Origin: Bin55 sp965205965 | GTDB lineage: Bacteria; Pseudomonadota; Gammaproteobacteria; Pseudomonadales; Azotimanducaceae | Direction: 5' to 3' | Assembly: GCA_965205965.1 (NCBI GenBank) | Contig: CBDBHT010000008.1 | Location: 1,364,001 to 1,428,000 of the forward strand | DNA: 64,000 nt | Shown here: positions 55,440-64,000 of the stretch, piece by piece | Layout of the letters: each line of letters starts with the position of its first letter | How positions within the stretch are numbered: the first letter of the stretch is position 1 | The notes under the pieces: model-generated | Told to the model about the DNA's origin: nothing | Seen by the model: the letters and a program-made list of their open reading frames with translations, nothing else | The model's database searches: none | Made by a program: the position numbers and the translations under genes

Positions 55440-57120
55440 AGCAATTCCCCGTATAGTTTCATTTTGGGCTTGATGTCGGTCTTTTCATGTTTCGGTACGG
55501 GAAACCGACGTTTTCAGACGGTTTGCATGGCATGTCGTCGTGCGTTGGAACGGGTTCCGGGCATCGATATGCAGGTCTCTTGACCGTCAGGGCGGCATGG
55601 GGCCTCGGGGACGTCCCGATCCCTTCTTCATCGAGCAGCAGCTGGAGAGGCGGTCGGCCGTCAGGACGTATCGTAGGCGAGGTACGCGGTGTAGATCCCG
55701 AGGGCGTGGCCGTACAGTTCCTGCCAGTTGCGGAAGGCTACCGCACAGAAACTGCTGCGCAGACGTTCCCACGTCGCGGTTCGGGTATAGCACTTGGCGA
55801 AGATTTGCTTCATGACGGGGCAGGCCATTTCCAGCAGCTGGTCGATCAGGAACGCCAGCAGCATCAGCGCAGCGAAAGTATCCGACAGGTGCTGGGTTCC
55901 GTGTCCGAAGTTGTGTTCCAGGTACTGGACGTTCTTCAGCGTGTTGAAGGTCTCGTTCTCGATCTTCCAGCGACTGCGAGCCGCGCGGACCAGTTCGCTG
56001 GCGTTATGCGGATTGAGCGGCAGATCGGTGACCCAGGTGAACGCCCGCCGCGCATCCTCGCCGGAGCCACGCCGCTCCGAGCTCTGCAGTACCTGGACCT
56101 TCAGGTCGGGGTTCGCAGCATTCCGTTCCACCTCCGGCACCACGCGCAGCTGGCGATCCCGCTCCTGCCCTTCGGGCGAGGGATCTGCAAACCAGAGCGC
56201 ATCGGAACGATCCAGATAAGCCTGCAGATGCGGATGGTCGCCCGCCCGAGCCGCCAGCAGAAAGCGCAGTCCATGCTCCTGAAGCAGCCGGATCTGGGGA
56301 CCCTGCGAGAACAGCCCATCGGCAATCACGATCAGCTTCATGCGCCGATAAAGCGAAGCCAGGACCGGAACTAGCCGGGCCCAGGCACCCCGCTCGCAGT
56401 CGTTCTTCATCGAGCCATCCCCGTTGCAAACCGCTTCTATCGCCATCGGCAGTACCTGCCGCTGATCCGGATGCACCATCACCGCACACAACTGCTGATG
56501 GGAGTACGTGGTCGAACCGTTGCGATGCCGGGCCCGCAGACAGCACGAACCGTGAATCTGCTGGGAGGAAAAGGTGCCGGTACCATCCACGGCTACCAGA
56601 TAATGACCGCGCCACGCCGACATCCGCTGCAGCACCTTGCCGCGCTGGGCGCGTTGCAGAACCTGCTGAAACGCCCGCCGATACCGCACCGGCGAGATCG
56701 GATCCAGGCGGACGGCGCAGAGTCGTGTCGCAGGGAACCTGCGCCAGACCGTACAGACGACGCAGATTCATTTCCACCACCTTGTGCCGGTGCCTCGTTA
56801 AATCAAACTGCAGCAGCGAGGCGTGCTTCTCCAGAAACACCGCCAGACCCGACATCAGACAGTCGCCGGTGGAAAACTTCCGCCCGCAAACCTCCTCAAC
56901 GACCCCCTCAAAAACTTCACGAACCACCCGCAGCACACCGGGTTTGCTCACATCCTTGCGCAACTTCAACGCACCCATCCTTGGATACCTCGTTTGTCTG
57001 ATAACTCTATATGAACCTATCATCCATCCTCAAACGATAAGCCTACGCTCTTATTATTGCGAAAGCTAATGCGCAAAATCCATACCTATAGCGGGGTTGG
57101 GGCTATACGGGGAATTGCTG
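55440..57120 (-). mobile_element. Element N1 (IS4/ISNCY-like DDE insertion sequence)
   Basis: 1681 bases with inverted ends AGCAATTCCCCGTATAG and CTATACGGGGAATTGCTG, flanked by a 10-base duplication GCCAAAACGT (55430-55439 and 57121-57130). It is inserted in the left arm of the IS1380-like unit. A 207-base derivative (28074) and an end fragment (24594) occur elsewhere in the window. Confidence 0.9.
55661..56975 (-). pseudogene. Element N1 transposase (one frameshift)
   Basis: The N-terminal frame begins MGALKLRKDVSKPGVLRVV (about 56978) and runs through KFSTGDCLMSGLAVFLEKH to YGLAQVPCDTTLR. A 1-base loss near 56705-56720 moves the gene to the frame reading RLDPISPVRYRRAFQQVL, then YLVAVDGTGTFSSQ (first Asp), LIVIADGLFSQG (second Asp) and RSRWKIENETFNTLKN (Glu region). 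It is a DDE transposase of the group with the WKIENETFNTLKN motif; I place it near ISNCY/IS4 from memory. Probably inactive unless the frameshift is programmed. Confidence 0.8.
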
Positions 57121-57663
57121 GCCAAAACGTAAGTGTTTTTTGAAGAACCCCCAAAAAAACGAATATGTTTCCGTATATCAACCGGTTACACGACATCCTC
57201 AAAGACCGGGATCCCTTTCCGTTCATCCGCATGCCATGGCAGCCACCGGGGGGGGGGGGAACCTCCCGACCAGTCGGGGAGCGTTCGGGCCTCGTCAAGA
57301 CCAGAACCCAAGGGCGTGCGATAGGGGCGTCCGCCGCATGCTCACCCGCATGGCTCATCATCCAGTCGAAAACAGCATCTTTCACGGGATGCGCCGCTTT
57401 GCACGCCGATCGTGGCGGTCCGCAAAACGGGCCCAGGCGCATGCTACACGTCCGCACCTCTTCCGCCAGCATCGCACTCAGCACCGAACGCGTCCCGCTT
57501 CCGTCCGACCCGAACGCACCCCTTTCGCCATCCAACGCACCCATCCGTCCGAACGCACCCCGCTAACCATCCCCCCGGCAAAGCCCAATCAACTTCGTGG
57601 TATCAACAACTTACACGCACATACATCGCACCCAAGCCATCCATTATGAGAAATAAGGGCTAG

Positions 57664-58010
57664 AGTTACATGAGAACCAAGGCCATGTCCGTCCGTTCGT
57701 ATTCGTAGTCCACACGTCGCGAACCATCCGTAGTGGCCGGCACAGGCGAGCGTGTTTCCTTGACTAATGGCACCGGCTGCCCGTCGTCCAGCCACTTCAG
57801 AACCGGTATTTCCCACGTATGCAGATTGTGTGCCCATGCCCGAACTACATCAACAAATCTCGCCACTGACAGCCGTTTTCCAACATACACAGCAACGCGT
57901 CGCGGAACGCTCGATGGTTGATCTTGACGTTCTCTCGCGGGCGCGGAAACACAGGCTCCATCTTCCCAGACTGCTTTTCCGTGAGTTCCATGCCTGACTT
58001 TATTCGTCCA
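57664..58010 (-). pseudogene. IS5-family transposase N-terminal remnant
   Basis: From about 57991 on the minus strand: MELTEKQSGKMEPVFPRPRE followed by NVKINHRAFRDALLCMLENGCQWRDL, the N-terminal block of IS5/IS427-type transposases. The frame then shifts and ends at the IS1380 unit. No catalytic residues remain. Confidence 0.75.
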
Positions 58011-58120
58011 GTTAATGTTAAACACCTATCCACCCATTTAGCCATTCGAGAAAGATGATCTAGCTAATTCGGTAACATGCACACCGATTTTGGATAAGAT
58101 CTAACGGACGAAATACAGCT

Positions 58121-58741
58121 ATGCACGAACTTACCACGTTCAATGACGAGAACGATAAAGATGATAAAAGCGATGCAACAAGACAGCCATCACCTTGGGA
58201 AAGTTCTCTTTTCAAACAAAGAATACTCACGATTTTTGGTGAGATCGACAAATCAGCGGCACAAAAAACTGTCGAGAAGCTATTGGCATTGTCATTCGAG
58301 AGTGACGATCCAATTACCATTTTCGTCGGTTCACCAGGTGGCCATGTCGAATCCGGTGACACAATTTTTGATATCATCCGTTTTATTAAGCCGGTTGTTC
58401 GCACAGTCGGCACAGGTTGGGTTGGCAGCATCGCAACGCACATCTATCTTGCTCCGCCAACCGAGCATCGATTTGCTCTGCCCAACACTCGATTTCTCAT
58501 TCATCAGCCATCTTCTGGATTCGGGGGCGATGCATCCGATATAGAAATCCATGCTCGCGAAATCGTCAAAACTCGAGAGCGAATCAATCGCATCATCGCC
58601 GAACAAACTGGTCAGGATTTGGAACGGATCGAAAAAGACACACACAGAGACCATTGGATGAGCGTCGAGGAGGGCGTGGAATATGGGTTGGTCGGCAAAG
58701 CCATTCATTCGTTCGCTGAACTACAAGAAGTATCATTGTGA
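58121..58741 (+). CDS. ClpP-family serine protease (second-type ClpP)
   Basis: A 206-residue ClpP-fold protease. The catalytic triad can be placed at Ser103 (GTGWVGSIATHIYLA), His128 (RFLIHQPSSG) and Asp177 (DTHRDHWMSVEEGVEYGL). The SPGGHVESGDTIFD oxyanion region, and DIEIHAREIVKTRERINRII for ring contacts, are conserved. It differs from housekeeping ClpP in its acidic, poorly conserved first 25 residues, in WVGS replacing QAAS before the active Ser, and in a longer C-terminus. Such second ClpP-like proteins occur in several proteobacteria; whether it binds ClpX or ClpA is unknown. No Clp ATPase or trigger-factor gene is adjacent. Moderate GC and a good frame mark it as backbone. The 80-200 bases on each side are not coding. 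Confidence 0.85.
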   Translation: MHELTTFNDENDKDDKSDATRQPSPWESSLFKQRILTIFGEIDKSAAQKTVEKLLALSFESDDPITIFVGSPGGHVESGDTIFDIIRFIKPVVRTVGTGWVGSIATHIYLAPPTEHRFALPNTRFLIHQPSSGFGGDASDIEIHAREIVKTRERINRIIAEQTGQDLERIEKDTHRDHWMSVEEGVEYGLVGKAIHSFAELQEVSL

Positions 58742-58818
58742 ACAAATCTTGGTTTTAGTCCATTTAATGCATTACACGGACAATAGAGGATACGGTATGG
58801 GAATTGTTATCAGATTGC

Positions 58819-60377
58819 CAGCAATTCCCGCTTCCTGTGAAAAGGTGGAGTTGGCGGGGGTTTGAGCGTCTACGTCTGGTCATTTTTCGCAGACTTTGGT
58901 GGTCTGAGGTGATGGTTTATGATAGCCGTTTACGACCCGATCATGGAGGAAAGGATGCCTCGACAAGCGATGCGCAAGCGATTGAATGCTGCGGGACTGC
59001 TGGCGTTGAGTCGGCAGTGTTTTGAACGGATGGAAGACGGGACGTCGGTCCGCGCCTATCGTCTGGTCGACTGTTTGATGTCGGCTTTGGCGATGTTCGG
59101 TCTGAAGTCCCCGTCGTTGCTGCAGTTTGACCGAGAGGTGCGGTTGGATGGGCGGGTTCGGGGTAATCTGCGGCGGCTGTTCCGCGAACTGCAGCGAGGC
59201 AAGGTGCTGAAGCCGTATGCGGTGTATGGCCACCACTATCTGTTGTCGCTGGACGGCACGGGCTTTTTTTCATCGGGAGCCGTGCGCTGCAAGTACTGCT
59301 GCGAGCGGCGTCACCGCAACGGCACAGTCACCTATCACCATCAGATGCTGGCTGGTGCGATCGTGCATCCGGACTGCCGGACTGTGATCCCGCTGGCACC
59401 GGAACAGATCGTCCGGCAGGACGGTCAGGCGAAGAACGATTGCGAACGCAATGCCTCGAAGCGGTTTTTGGAAGCGTTGCGTCGGGACGTCGGGAGCATC
59501 CGCATTTGCAAGTGATCGTGCTGGAAGACGGCCTGGCCTCCAACGGACCGCATCTGGATCTGCTGGAGCGTCTGAACTTGCGGTACCTGATCGGTGCGCG
59601 GGAGCACGACCATGCGATGCTGTTCCAGCATCTGGAGGGCACTTCGGTGGACTGGTTTGCGGACCCGAGCGAGGAGGGGCGCGCCGTGAACCGCCGGCTG
59701 CGAGTGGTAGAAGACGTCCCGCTCAGTGCGTCCCGGTCCGACCGTCGGGTGACGGTGCTGCAGTACCGGGAACGCACCCCGAAGCGGGTCAGAAAACCAG
59801 AACGCCAATGGACCTGGATCACGGATCTGCCGGTGACCCGAGCCGAGGCACCGGCGACCGCACGGATGGCGCGCAGTCGCTGGAAGATCGAAAACGAGAC
59901 CTTCAACACGCTGAAAAACCAGGGGTACGGTCTGGAACACAACTACGGTCACGGTCACCAGTACCTTGCGAATACGCTGGCGACCCTGATGATGCTGGCG
60001 TTTCTGATGGACCAGATCCAGCAGTTGTGCTGCCCGCGCTTCCAAGCCGCCCAACGTCGGCAGAGCAGTTATGCCTCCCTGTGGGAAAAGATGCGCGGTG
60101 CGATCTGGCTCCTGATCCTCCACAGCTGGAAACAGTTGTACGAAGCCCTCGCTGGTGCGGAACCCGACCACAGTTCCGGACGACCCGATCCTGGTTTCCG
60201 TCCGCCATAGTGCAACGCGTCCTGCGCCTCCTGATCGCGGGCATCCCTCCGAGATCCGTCGACATGCGAACCGGGCATGCCTTGGTCCGCACAAAGCACC
60301 GCGGCCCAACGCAGCCAAAACGTAGCTGGGGCACGCTGAACAAGGGCCCGAAACGATCCCAACGGATGGAAAACATC
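58819..60377 (+). mobile_element. Element N2 (relative of N1), right end lost
   Basis: The left end CAGCAATTCCCGCTTCCTG lies at 58819. The matching inverted end is seen only in the fragment at 5624-6267. The tail after the transposase (60211-60377) matches 6042-6207 and is cut by IS256 copy 5. The ends resemble those of N1 (CAGCAATTCCC). Confidence 0.8.
58955..60210 (+). pseudogene. Element N2 transposase with 8-base duplication
   Basis: ATG 58955 follows GGAGGAAAGG and starts MPRQAMRKRLNAAG. Blocks are YLLSLDGTGFFSSG (first Asp), CERRHRNGTVTYHHQML and AKNDCERNASKRFLEALRR. A tandem duplication of CGTCGGGA (59480-59487 and 59488-59495) then shifts the frame. The continuation EHPHLQVIVLEDGLASNG (second Asp), ADPSEEGRAVNRRLRVVED and RSRWKIENETFNTLKNQGY is open to 60210. 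Without the extra 8 bases a single protein of about 415 residues would result. Confidence 0.88.
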
Positions 60378-61853
60378 GGTTGTGTATAAATTTATCTGCA
60401 AAAACAAAAAACGAGCTGTAACGACAGACGGATGGTTAGAATCTGATGTTTTATCGGGAATGTGGAGATGCCTGGACGCGGAACCGCGTCCAGGCGCGAA
60501 TCATTCATGACACAATTTATCGAAAAGGAGCAAAAAATGATTCGGGAAGATTATACGCACAATGACACGAAGAAGTCGGCATGTCATCATCTGGCGGACG
60601 ATGAGGACTTTGTGAGGCGGCTGGTGCAAGAGACGCTCAACGAGGTGCTGGAGAGTGAGATGACGGAGTTTCTGGGAACGGGCAAGAGCGAGCGGACGAA
60701 GACGCGTCAGGGCTACCGTTCCGGATACTACCGGCGCGATCTGACGATGAAGGTGGGCGAGATCGAGCTGAGGGTATCCGCAGGAACGCAGCGGCCAGTT
60801 CCAGCACGCGGGTGTTCGAGCGCTATCAGCGTTCGGAGAAGGCACTGGTGGCGGTGCTGTCGGAGATGTATGTGCAGGGGGTCTCGACGCGTCGGGTGAG
60901 CCGACTGGCAGAGGATCTGTGCGGTCACGAGTTTTCACCGGCGACGATCTCGGCCATGGTGTCGAAGCTGGACGCGTCGCTGAAGGCGTTTGCGGAACGT
61001 CGGCTGGAGGAGGCGTATCCGTATGTGCTGCTGGATGCCCGGTATGAGAAGGTGCGAGAGGAGGGCTCGGTGCGTTCCCGGGCGGTGCAGATTGCCCTCG
61101 GGATTGACGGCGAGGGTCGGCGTCAGGTGCTGGCGGCGGAGGTGGCGAACCGGGAAAGCGAGGTATCGTGGACGGAATTCCTGTCGCATCTGAAGGAACG
61201 TGGCCTGCGGGGAGTCGAGTATGTGGTCTCGGACAGTCATGAGGGATTAAAGCATGCGATCTCGAAAGTGCTGCCGACCGCGCTGTGGCAACGGTGCTGC
61301 GTCCATTTTCTGCGCAATGCCAGGGACAAGCTGTCGCGGAGTGCTGATCCCGCGTGTCTGGAGGGTCTGAAACGGTTGTGGGGCCATGAGCATGTCGGCG
61401 AGGCACGTGAGGCGTTGGGTGCCTGGGTGACCCATTGGGGCGATGAGAAAGGGTTGGGCAAGCTGGTGGAATGGGTCGAGGATCATGTCGAGGAGACGCT
61501 GACGGTGTATCGGTTGCCCAGGGAACATCGCCTCCTGCGGATGAAGTCCACGAACATGCTGGAGCGGTACAACGAGGAGCTCCGCCGGCGAACGCGTGTC
61601 ATCAGGATCTTCCCTAACGTGGAGTCCTGTCTGCGTCTGATCTTGGCACTTGCGACGGAGACCCATGAGCGGTGGCTGACGGGGCAGCGTTATCTCTATG
61701 GCCAGATCGGCGTGGTTCGCGCCTCCGAACCGGAATCCGAGGCATGGCGGGAGGCGGCATGAGACGCCCGAAAATTTCGCGCCGAGCGGAGACCCGCCCA
61801 TATGGGCGGGTCTCCGCTCCCACTAGAAATTGCAGAAGATTCTTGACACAACT
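60378..61853 (+). mobile_element. IS256-family element, copy 5
   Basis: 1476 bases from GGTTGTGTATAAATTTATC to GACACAACT. The left flank is element N2 tail and the right flank is IS1380 sequence, without a target duplication, so recombination has joined unrelated sides. The gene-proximal dyad is near 60470-60496 and the 36-base palindrome at 61784-61819. Confidence 0.93.
60537..61762 (+). pseudogene. IS256-family transposase, copy 5 (frameshifted)
   Basis: It starts at ATG 60537 behind AAAAGGAG. Two single-base insertions near 60776 (GGGTATCC) and 60798 (AGTTCCAG) shift the frame after EIELRV; the rest from MFERYQRSEK (60812) to SEAWREAA is open, with YVLLDARYEK and the C-terminal STNMLERYNEEL. 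One in-frame extra codon (RLLRMKS) is also present. Confidence 0.9.
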
Positions 61854-62868
61854 CGGCCGCGGCAGGAGCACCGGTTCTATCACGGGTACTACCATGCATA
61901 CTGCCACCTTCCGCGGCTGGTGTTCTGCAACGGCTGGCCGGTGCGGACGGAACTGCGCACGTCGAGCGGCGATGTGGCGGCGGGCGTGGTGGAAACGATC
62001 GCGCCGCTCGTGGACCGGTTGCGGAAGCGATTTCCGCAGGTGCCGATCCTGATCCGCGCCGACGGGGCCTACTGCCGCGACGAGTGGATGACGTGGTGCG
62101 AGGCGCGGATTACGTGCTGGGACTGCCGCGCAATGATCGGCTGAAAGACCGGGTCCAACCGTTGATGGACGATCTGCGGGACCGGTTGAAGCGGGATCCG
62201 GACTATGCGCAGCAAGCGGTCCGCGGCTACCGGAGCTTCGACTATCGCACGCGCGACAGCTGGAGCCGCGAACGCCGCGTGATCGCCAAGGCCGAATGGC
62301 TGCCGGGACAACCGGTCGGCAACGCGGACGGGGAACCGGCCGGCAAGGCCGACGGCGGACCGGAGGCCGTCGCGGAAGGCCCATGTGCGACGGTCGGCGA
62401 AGCCCGGTACAACAGTCGCTTCGTCGTCACCTCGCTCCAGAAGCCCAACGCGCAAACGGTCTACGAAGAGATGTACTGCGGCCAGGGTGAGGCCGAAAAC
62501 TGGATCAAGGAACAGAAGAACGATCTGTTCCTGGACCGATGCTCCAGCAGCCTCTGGAACGTCAACGCACTCCGGCTCCGGATGAGCGCACTGGCCCATG
62601 CCCTTCATTGCATGATGAAGCGCCGGCTCGAGAACCTTCCGGTATCCGCCATGCTGCGCCGGAGCCGTCCATCGACGCTGCGCAAGTGCCTGTTCCAGAT
62701 CCCGGTGCGCGTGACGGTGTCCGCGCGGCGGATCCATCTGGCGTTCGGGTCCGCCTTCCCGTACTGGAAGGATTTCCGCTTGATCTGGGCCAGCCTGGTA
62801 CCAACGTAAAAGCCCGGTGCAACCGGGTGCATGACGCTGGCGGCGGAGCGCGCCGGCCTCCCTGCGCC
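61854..62868 (+). pseudogene. IS1380-family transposase, copy 4 (5'-truncated)
   Basis: It begins at QEHRFYHGYYHAYC directly after IS256 copy 5. About 7 bases are missing near 62105 (CEARITCW in place of CEARRVDYV), shifting the frame. From DYVLGLPRNDRL to the stop near 62809 it is open, with YCGQGEAENWIKEQ, where Gly-Gln replaces Asp-Arg before the catalytic Glu region. The downstream arm ends abruptly at 62868. Confidence 0.88.
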
Positions 62869-62869
62869 C

Positions 62870-62881
62870 CAATGGCATTCG
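62870..62881. repeat. IS4-like terminal repeat scar
   Basis: CAATGGCATTCG, the exact 12-base IS4-like terminus, sits between IS1380 right-arm DNA and IS1380 left-arm DNA (62882-63018, matching 7926-8065). No IS4 body is attached, which suggests an adjacent deletion starting at the element end. Confidence 0.6.
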
Positions 62882-63018
62882 GATTAGCGGAAAGGGATCC
62901 CGGTCTTTGAGGATGTCGTGTAACCGGTTGATATACGGAAAGATATTCGGTTCTGTTGGGATTCTTCAAAAAAACACTTGCGTTTCAGCATGGGTTATGG
63001 CAATCTACGCTTAGTTAG
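62882..63018 (+). repeat. IS1380-like left-arm fragment
   Basis: Matches 7926-8065 (GGAAAGGGATCCCGGTCTTT onward, the poly-A/TTCTTC tract and GGCAATCTACGCTTAGTTAG). It is cut at about 63018 by the next element. Confidence 0.75.
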
Positions 63019-63190
63019 TGTCTGTGCGAAAACCCTGATGATTGTATCAAAGTGCTGATTATTGTGGCATGGGAGGGTATTTTGAGCTAAAATGCTACGG
63101 GTGAAGATTGCCGTTGGAGGCGTTGAAATGGGCTTTTTTAGGGGTTTCAGGGGTGTTCTGTGCGGATCTTCGTTGGGAGAGCAGCGATCA

Positions 63191-64000
63191 TGAGACGTTT
63201 CGAGCATGCCTTGCGGTTGGATGAGACGCCGATCGGTGAGATCAAGATTAATGTGAAATCACGGGATGACATTCCGGCGTTGCTGTTGGGATTGCAGCAT
63301 CTGTACGTGTCGTGTCGGGAGGAATTGGAAGGGTTACTGGGTTGCCATGTGACCGCGGATCGGGATCCGGAGAACGGTCGGCCGGGGATGACGCTGTGGC
63401 GGGTTCTGGTGATGGCGGTGCTCAAGCAGGGTTTGAATTGCGACTACGACCGTCTGGGGGAGTTGGTGAACCATCACCAGGTGGTACGGAAGATGCTGCA
63501 GCATGGGTTTCTGGATGACTGGACGTACTCGGTGCGCACCTTGCAGGACAACGTGTCGCTGGTGACGCCGGCGTTGCTACAGGAATTGAATGCGCTGCTG
63601 GTACGGGAGGGTCATGCGGTGGCGGGAAAGTCCCCTGGCACCGCCTTGGACGGTCGGGTTGACTCGTTCGTAGTGGAGACGGACGTGCATTACCCGACGG
63701 ACGTGAACCTGCTGTGGGATGCGATGCGGGTGCTGCTGACGGAGGTTTCGGTCTGTTGCGGATCGCATGAGGTGTCGGGATGGCGGCAGGGGCAGTACTG
63801 GCGGAGCCAGGTTCGGCAGGGCTATCAACGGGTGAGCCGTGCGCGGTTGTGGTGCCGACGCCCGAAGGCGGTGGCGGCGTGGTTGACCCTGTGCGGCGAT
63901 CTGACGGGGCGTCTGGGCGACACGCTGGAGGAGCTGGAAGGATTGCCGGAGGGCTCGGTGTCGCCGGCGCAGCTGTCGCGATGGCGCTGGTTTCACGCCT
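63191..64000 (+). CDS. DDE transposase with InsH/DUF772-like N-terminus, open at window edge
   Basis: Starts at ATG 63191 behind GGGAGAGCAGCGATC and stays open for 270 codons to the end of the window. It has MTLWRVLVMAVLKQGLNCDYDRLGEL, NHHQVVRKMLQHGF and LQDNVSLVTPALLQELNALL, then the family-typical VDSFVVETDVHYPTDVNLLW with catalytic Asp candidates. This organisation is known to me from ISNCY/IS5-like transposases. No internal stop or shift is visible, so it is one of the few intact IS genes. The element probably begins near 63019, where the IS1380 left arm is interrupted. Confidence 0.75.

Larger units (their letters stand above)
50790..57663 (-). mobile_element. IS1380-like unit, copy 3, with three nested insertions
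   Basis: The outer ends are CTAGCCCAGATTTCTCATAA (50790) and, inverted, GAAATAAGGGCTAG (57663). Removing IS4 copy b (52234-53373), IS256 copy 4 (53670-54959) and element N1 (55440-57120) with their duplications leaves about 2.7 kb. That remainder is collinear with copy 1 at 7491-10211, including the left arm (57121-57660) and the accessory-ORF region (54968-55429). The unit interrupts ilvD. Confidence 0.9.

Overview
The window looks like a piece of a gammaproteobacterial chromosome under heavy transposon pressure. The ancestral backbone (about 21.0-50.6 kb, plus islands at 0.9, 10.2-13.5 and 58.1 kb) has moderate GC. It carries typical gammaproteobacterial genes: ampD, nadC with a tRNA-Thr(CGT), mtnP-hpt, ampG, zapA with a ZapB-like partner, ygfB (broken)-pepP-UbiH/UbiI-gcvT-gcvH-gcvPA-gcvPB, a DUF255 thioredoxin-like gene, rppH-ptsP, lgt-thyA-folA, dapD, fabV-hemE and a ClpP-like protease. 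Roughly half the window is GC-rich mobile DNA. Long spacers without recognisable genes, a decayed ygfB and a severed ilvD tail suggest relaxed selection, as in host-restricted or recently bottlenecked lineages; that lifestyle is an inference.

Layout. 0-20.9 kb: a mosaic of IS630, IS256, IS1595, IS4, IS5 and IS1380-like elements around two paralogous type IVb-like pilin genes (941-1543 and 12730-13545), a zinc-metalloprotease lipoprotein (10236-12353), a truncated DUF4143 ATPase and a possible remnant CRISPR array (3598-3737). 21-50.6 kb: backbone with IS scars and three MITE-like repeats (20461, 24379, 28074). 50.6-57.7 kb: the ilvD 3' end cut by one IS1380-like unit that contains three other insertion sequences (IS4-like, IS256-like and element N1), each with its own target duplication. 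58-64 kb: ClpP-like gene, then element N2, IS256, IS1380 pieces and a transposase open to the window edge.

How genes work together. MtnP releases hypoxanthine that Hpt recycles to IMP. AmpG imports anhydromuropeptides that AmpD cleaves. GcvT/H/PA/PB form the glycine cleavage system and supply methylene-tetrahydrofolate, which ThyA and FolA use and regenerate. RppH and PtsP are adjacent, and Lgt, ThyA and FolA form a tight operon. DapD serves lysine and peptidoglycan synthesis, FabV fatty acid synthesis, HemE haem synthesis and the Ubi hydroxylase ubiquinone synthesis.

Nearly all transposase genes are broken, each by a different lesion. The clearest intact ones are the IS1380-like gene at 8474-9985 and the partial gene at 63191-64000. 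Several elements look non-autonomous and moved in trans. Family names for N1/N2 are tentative because no database search was possible.
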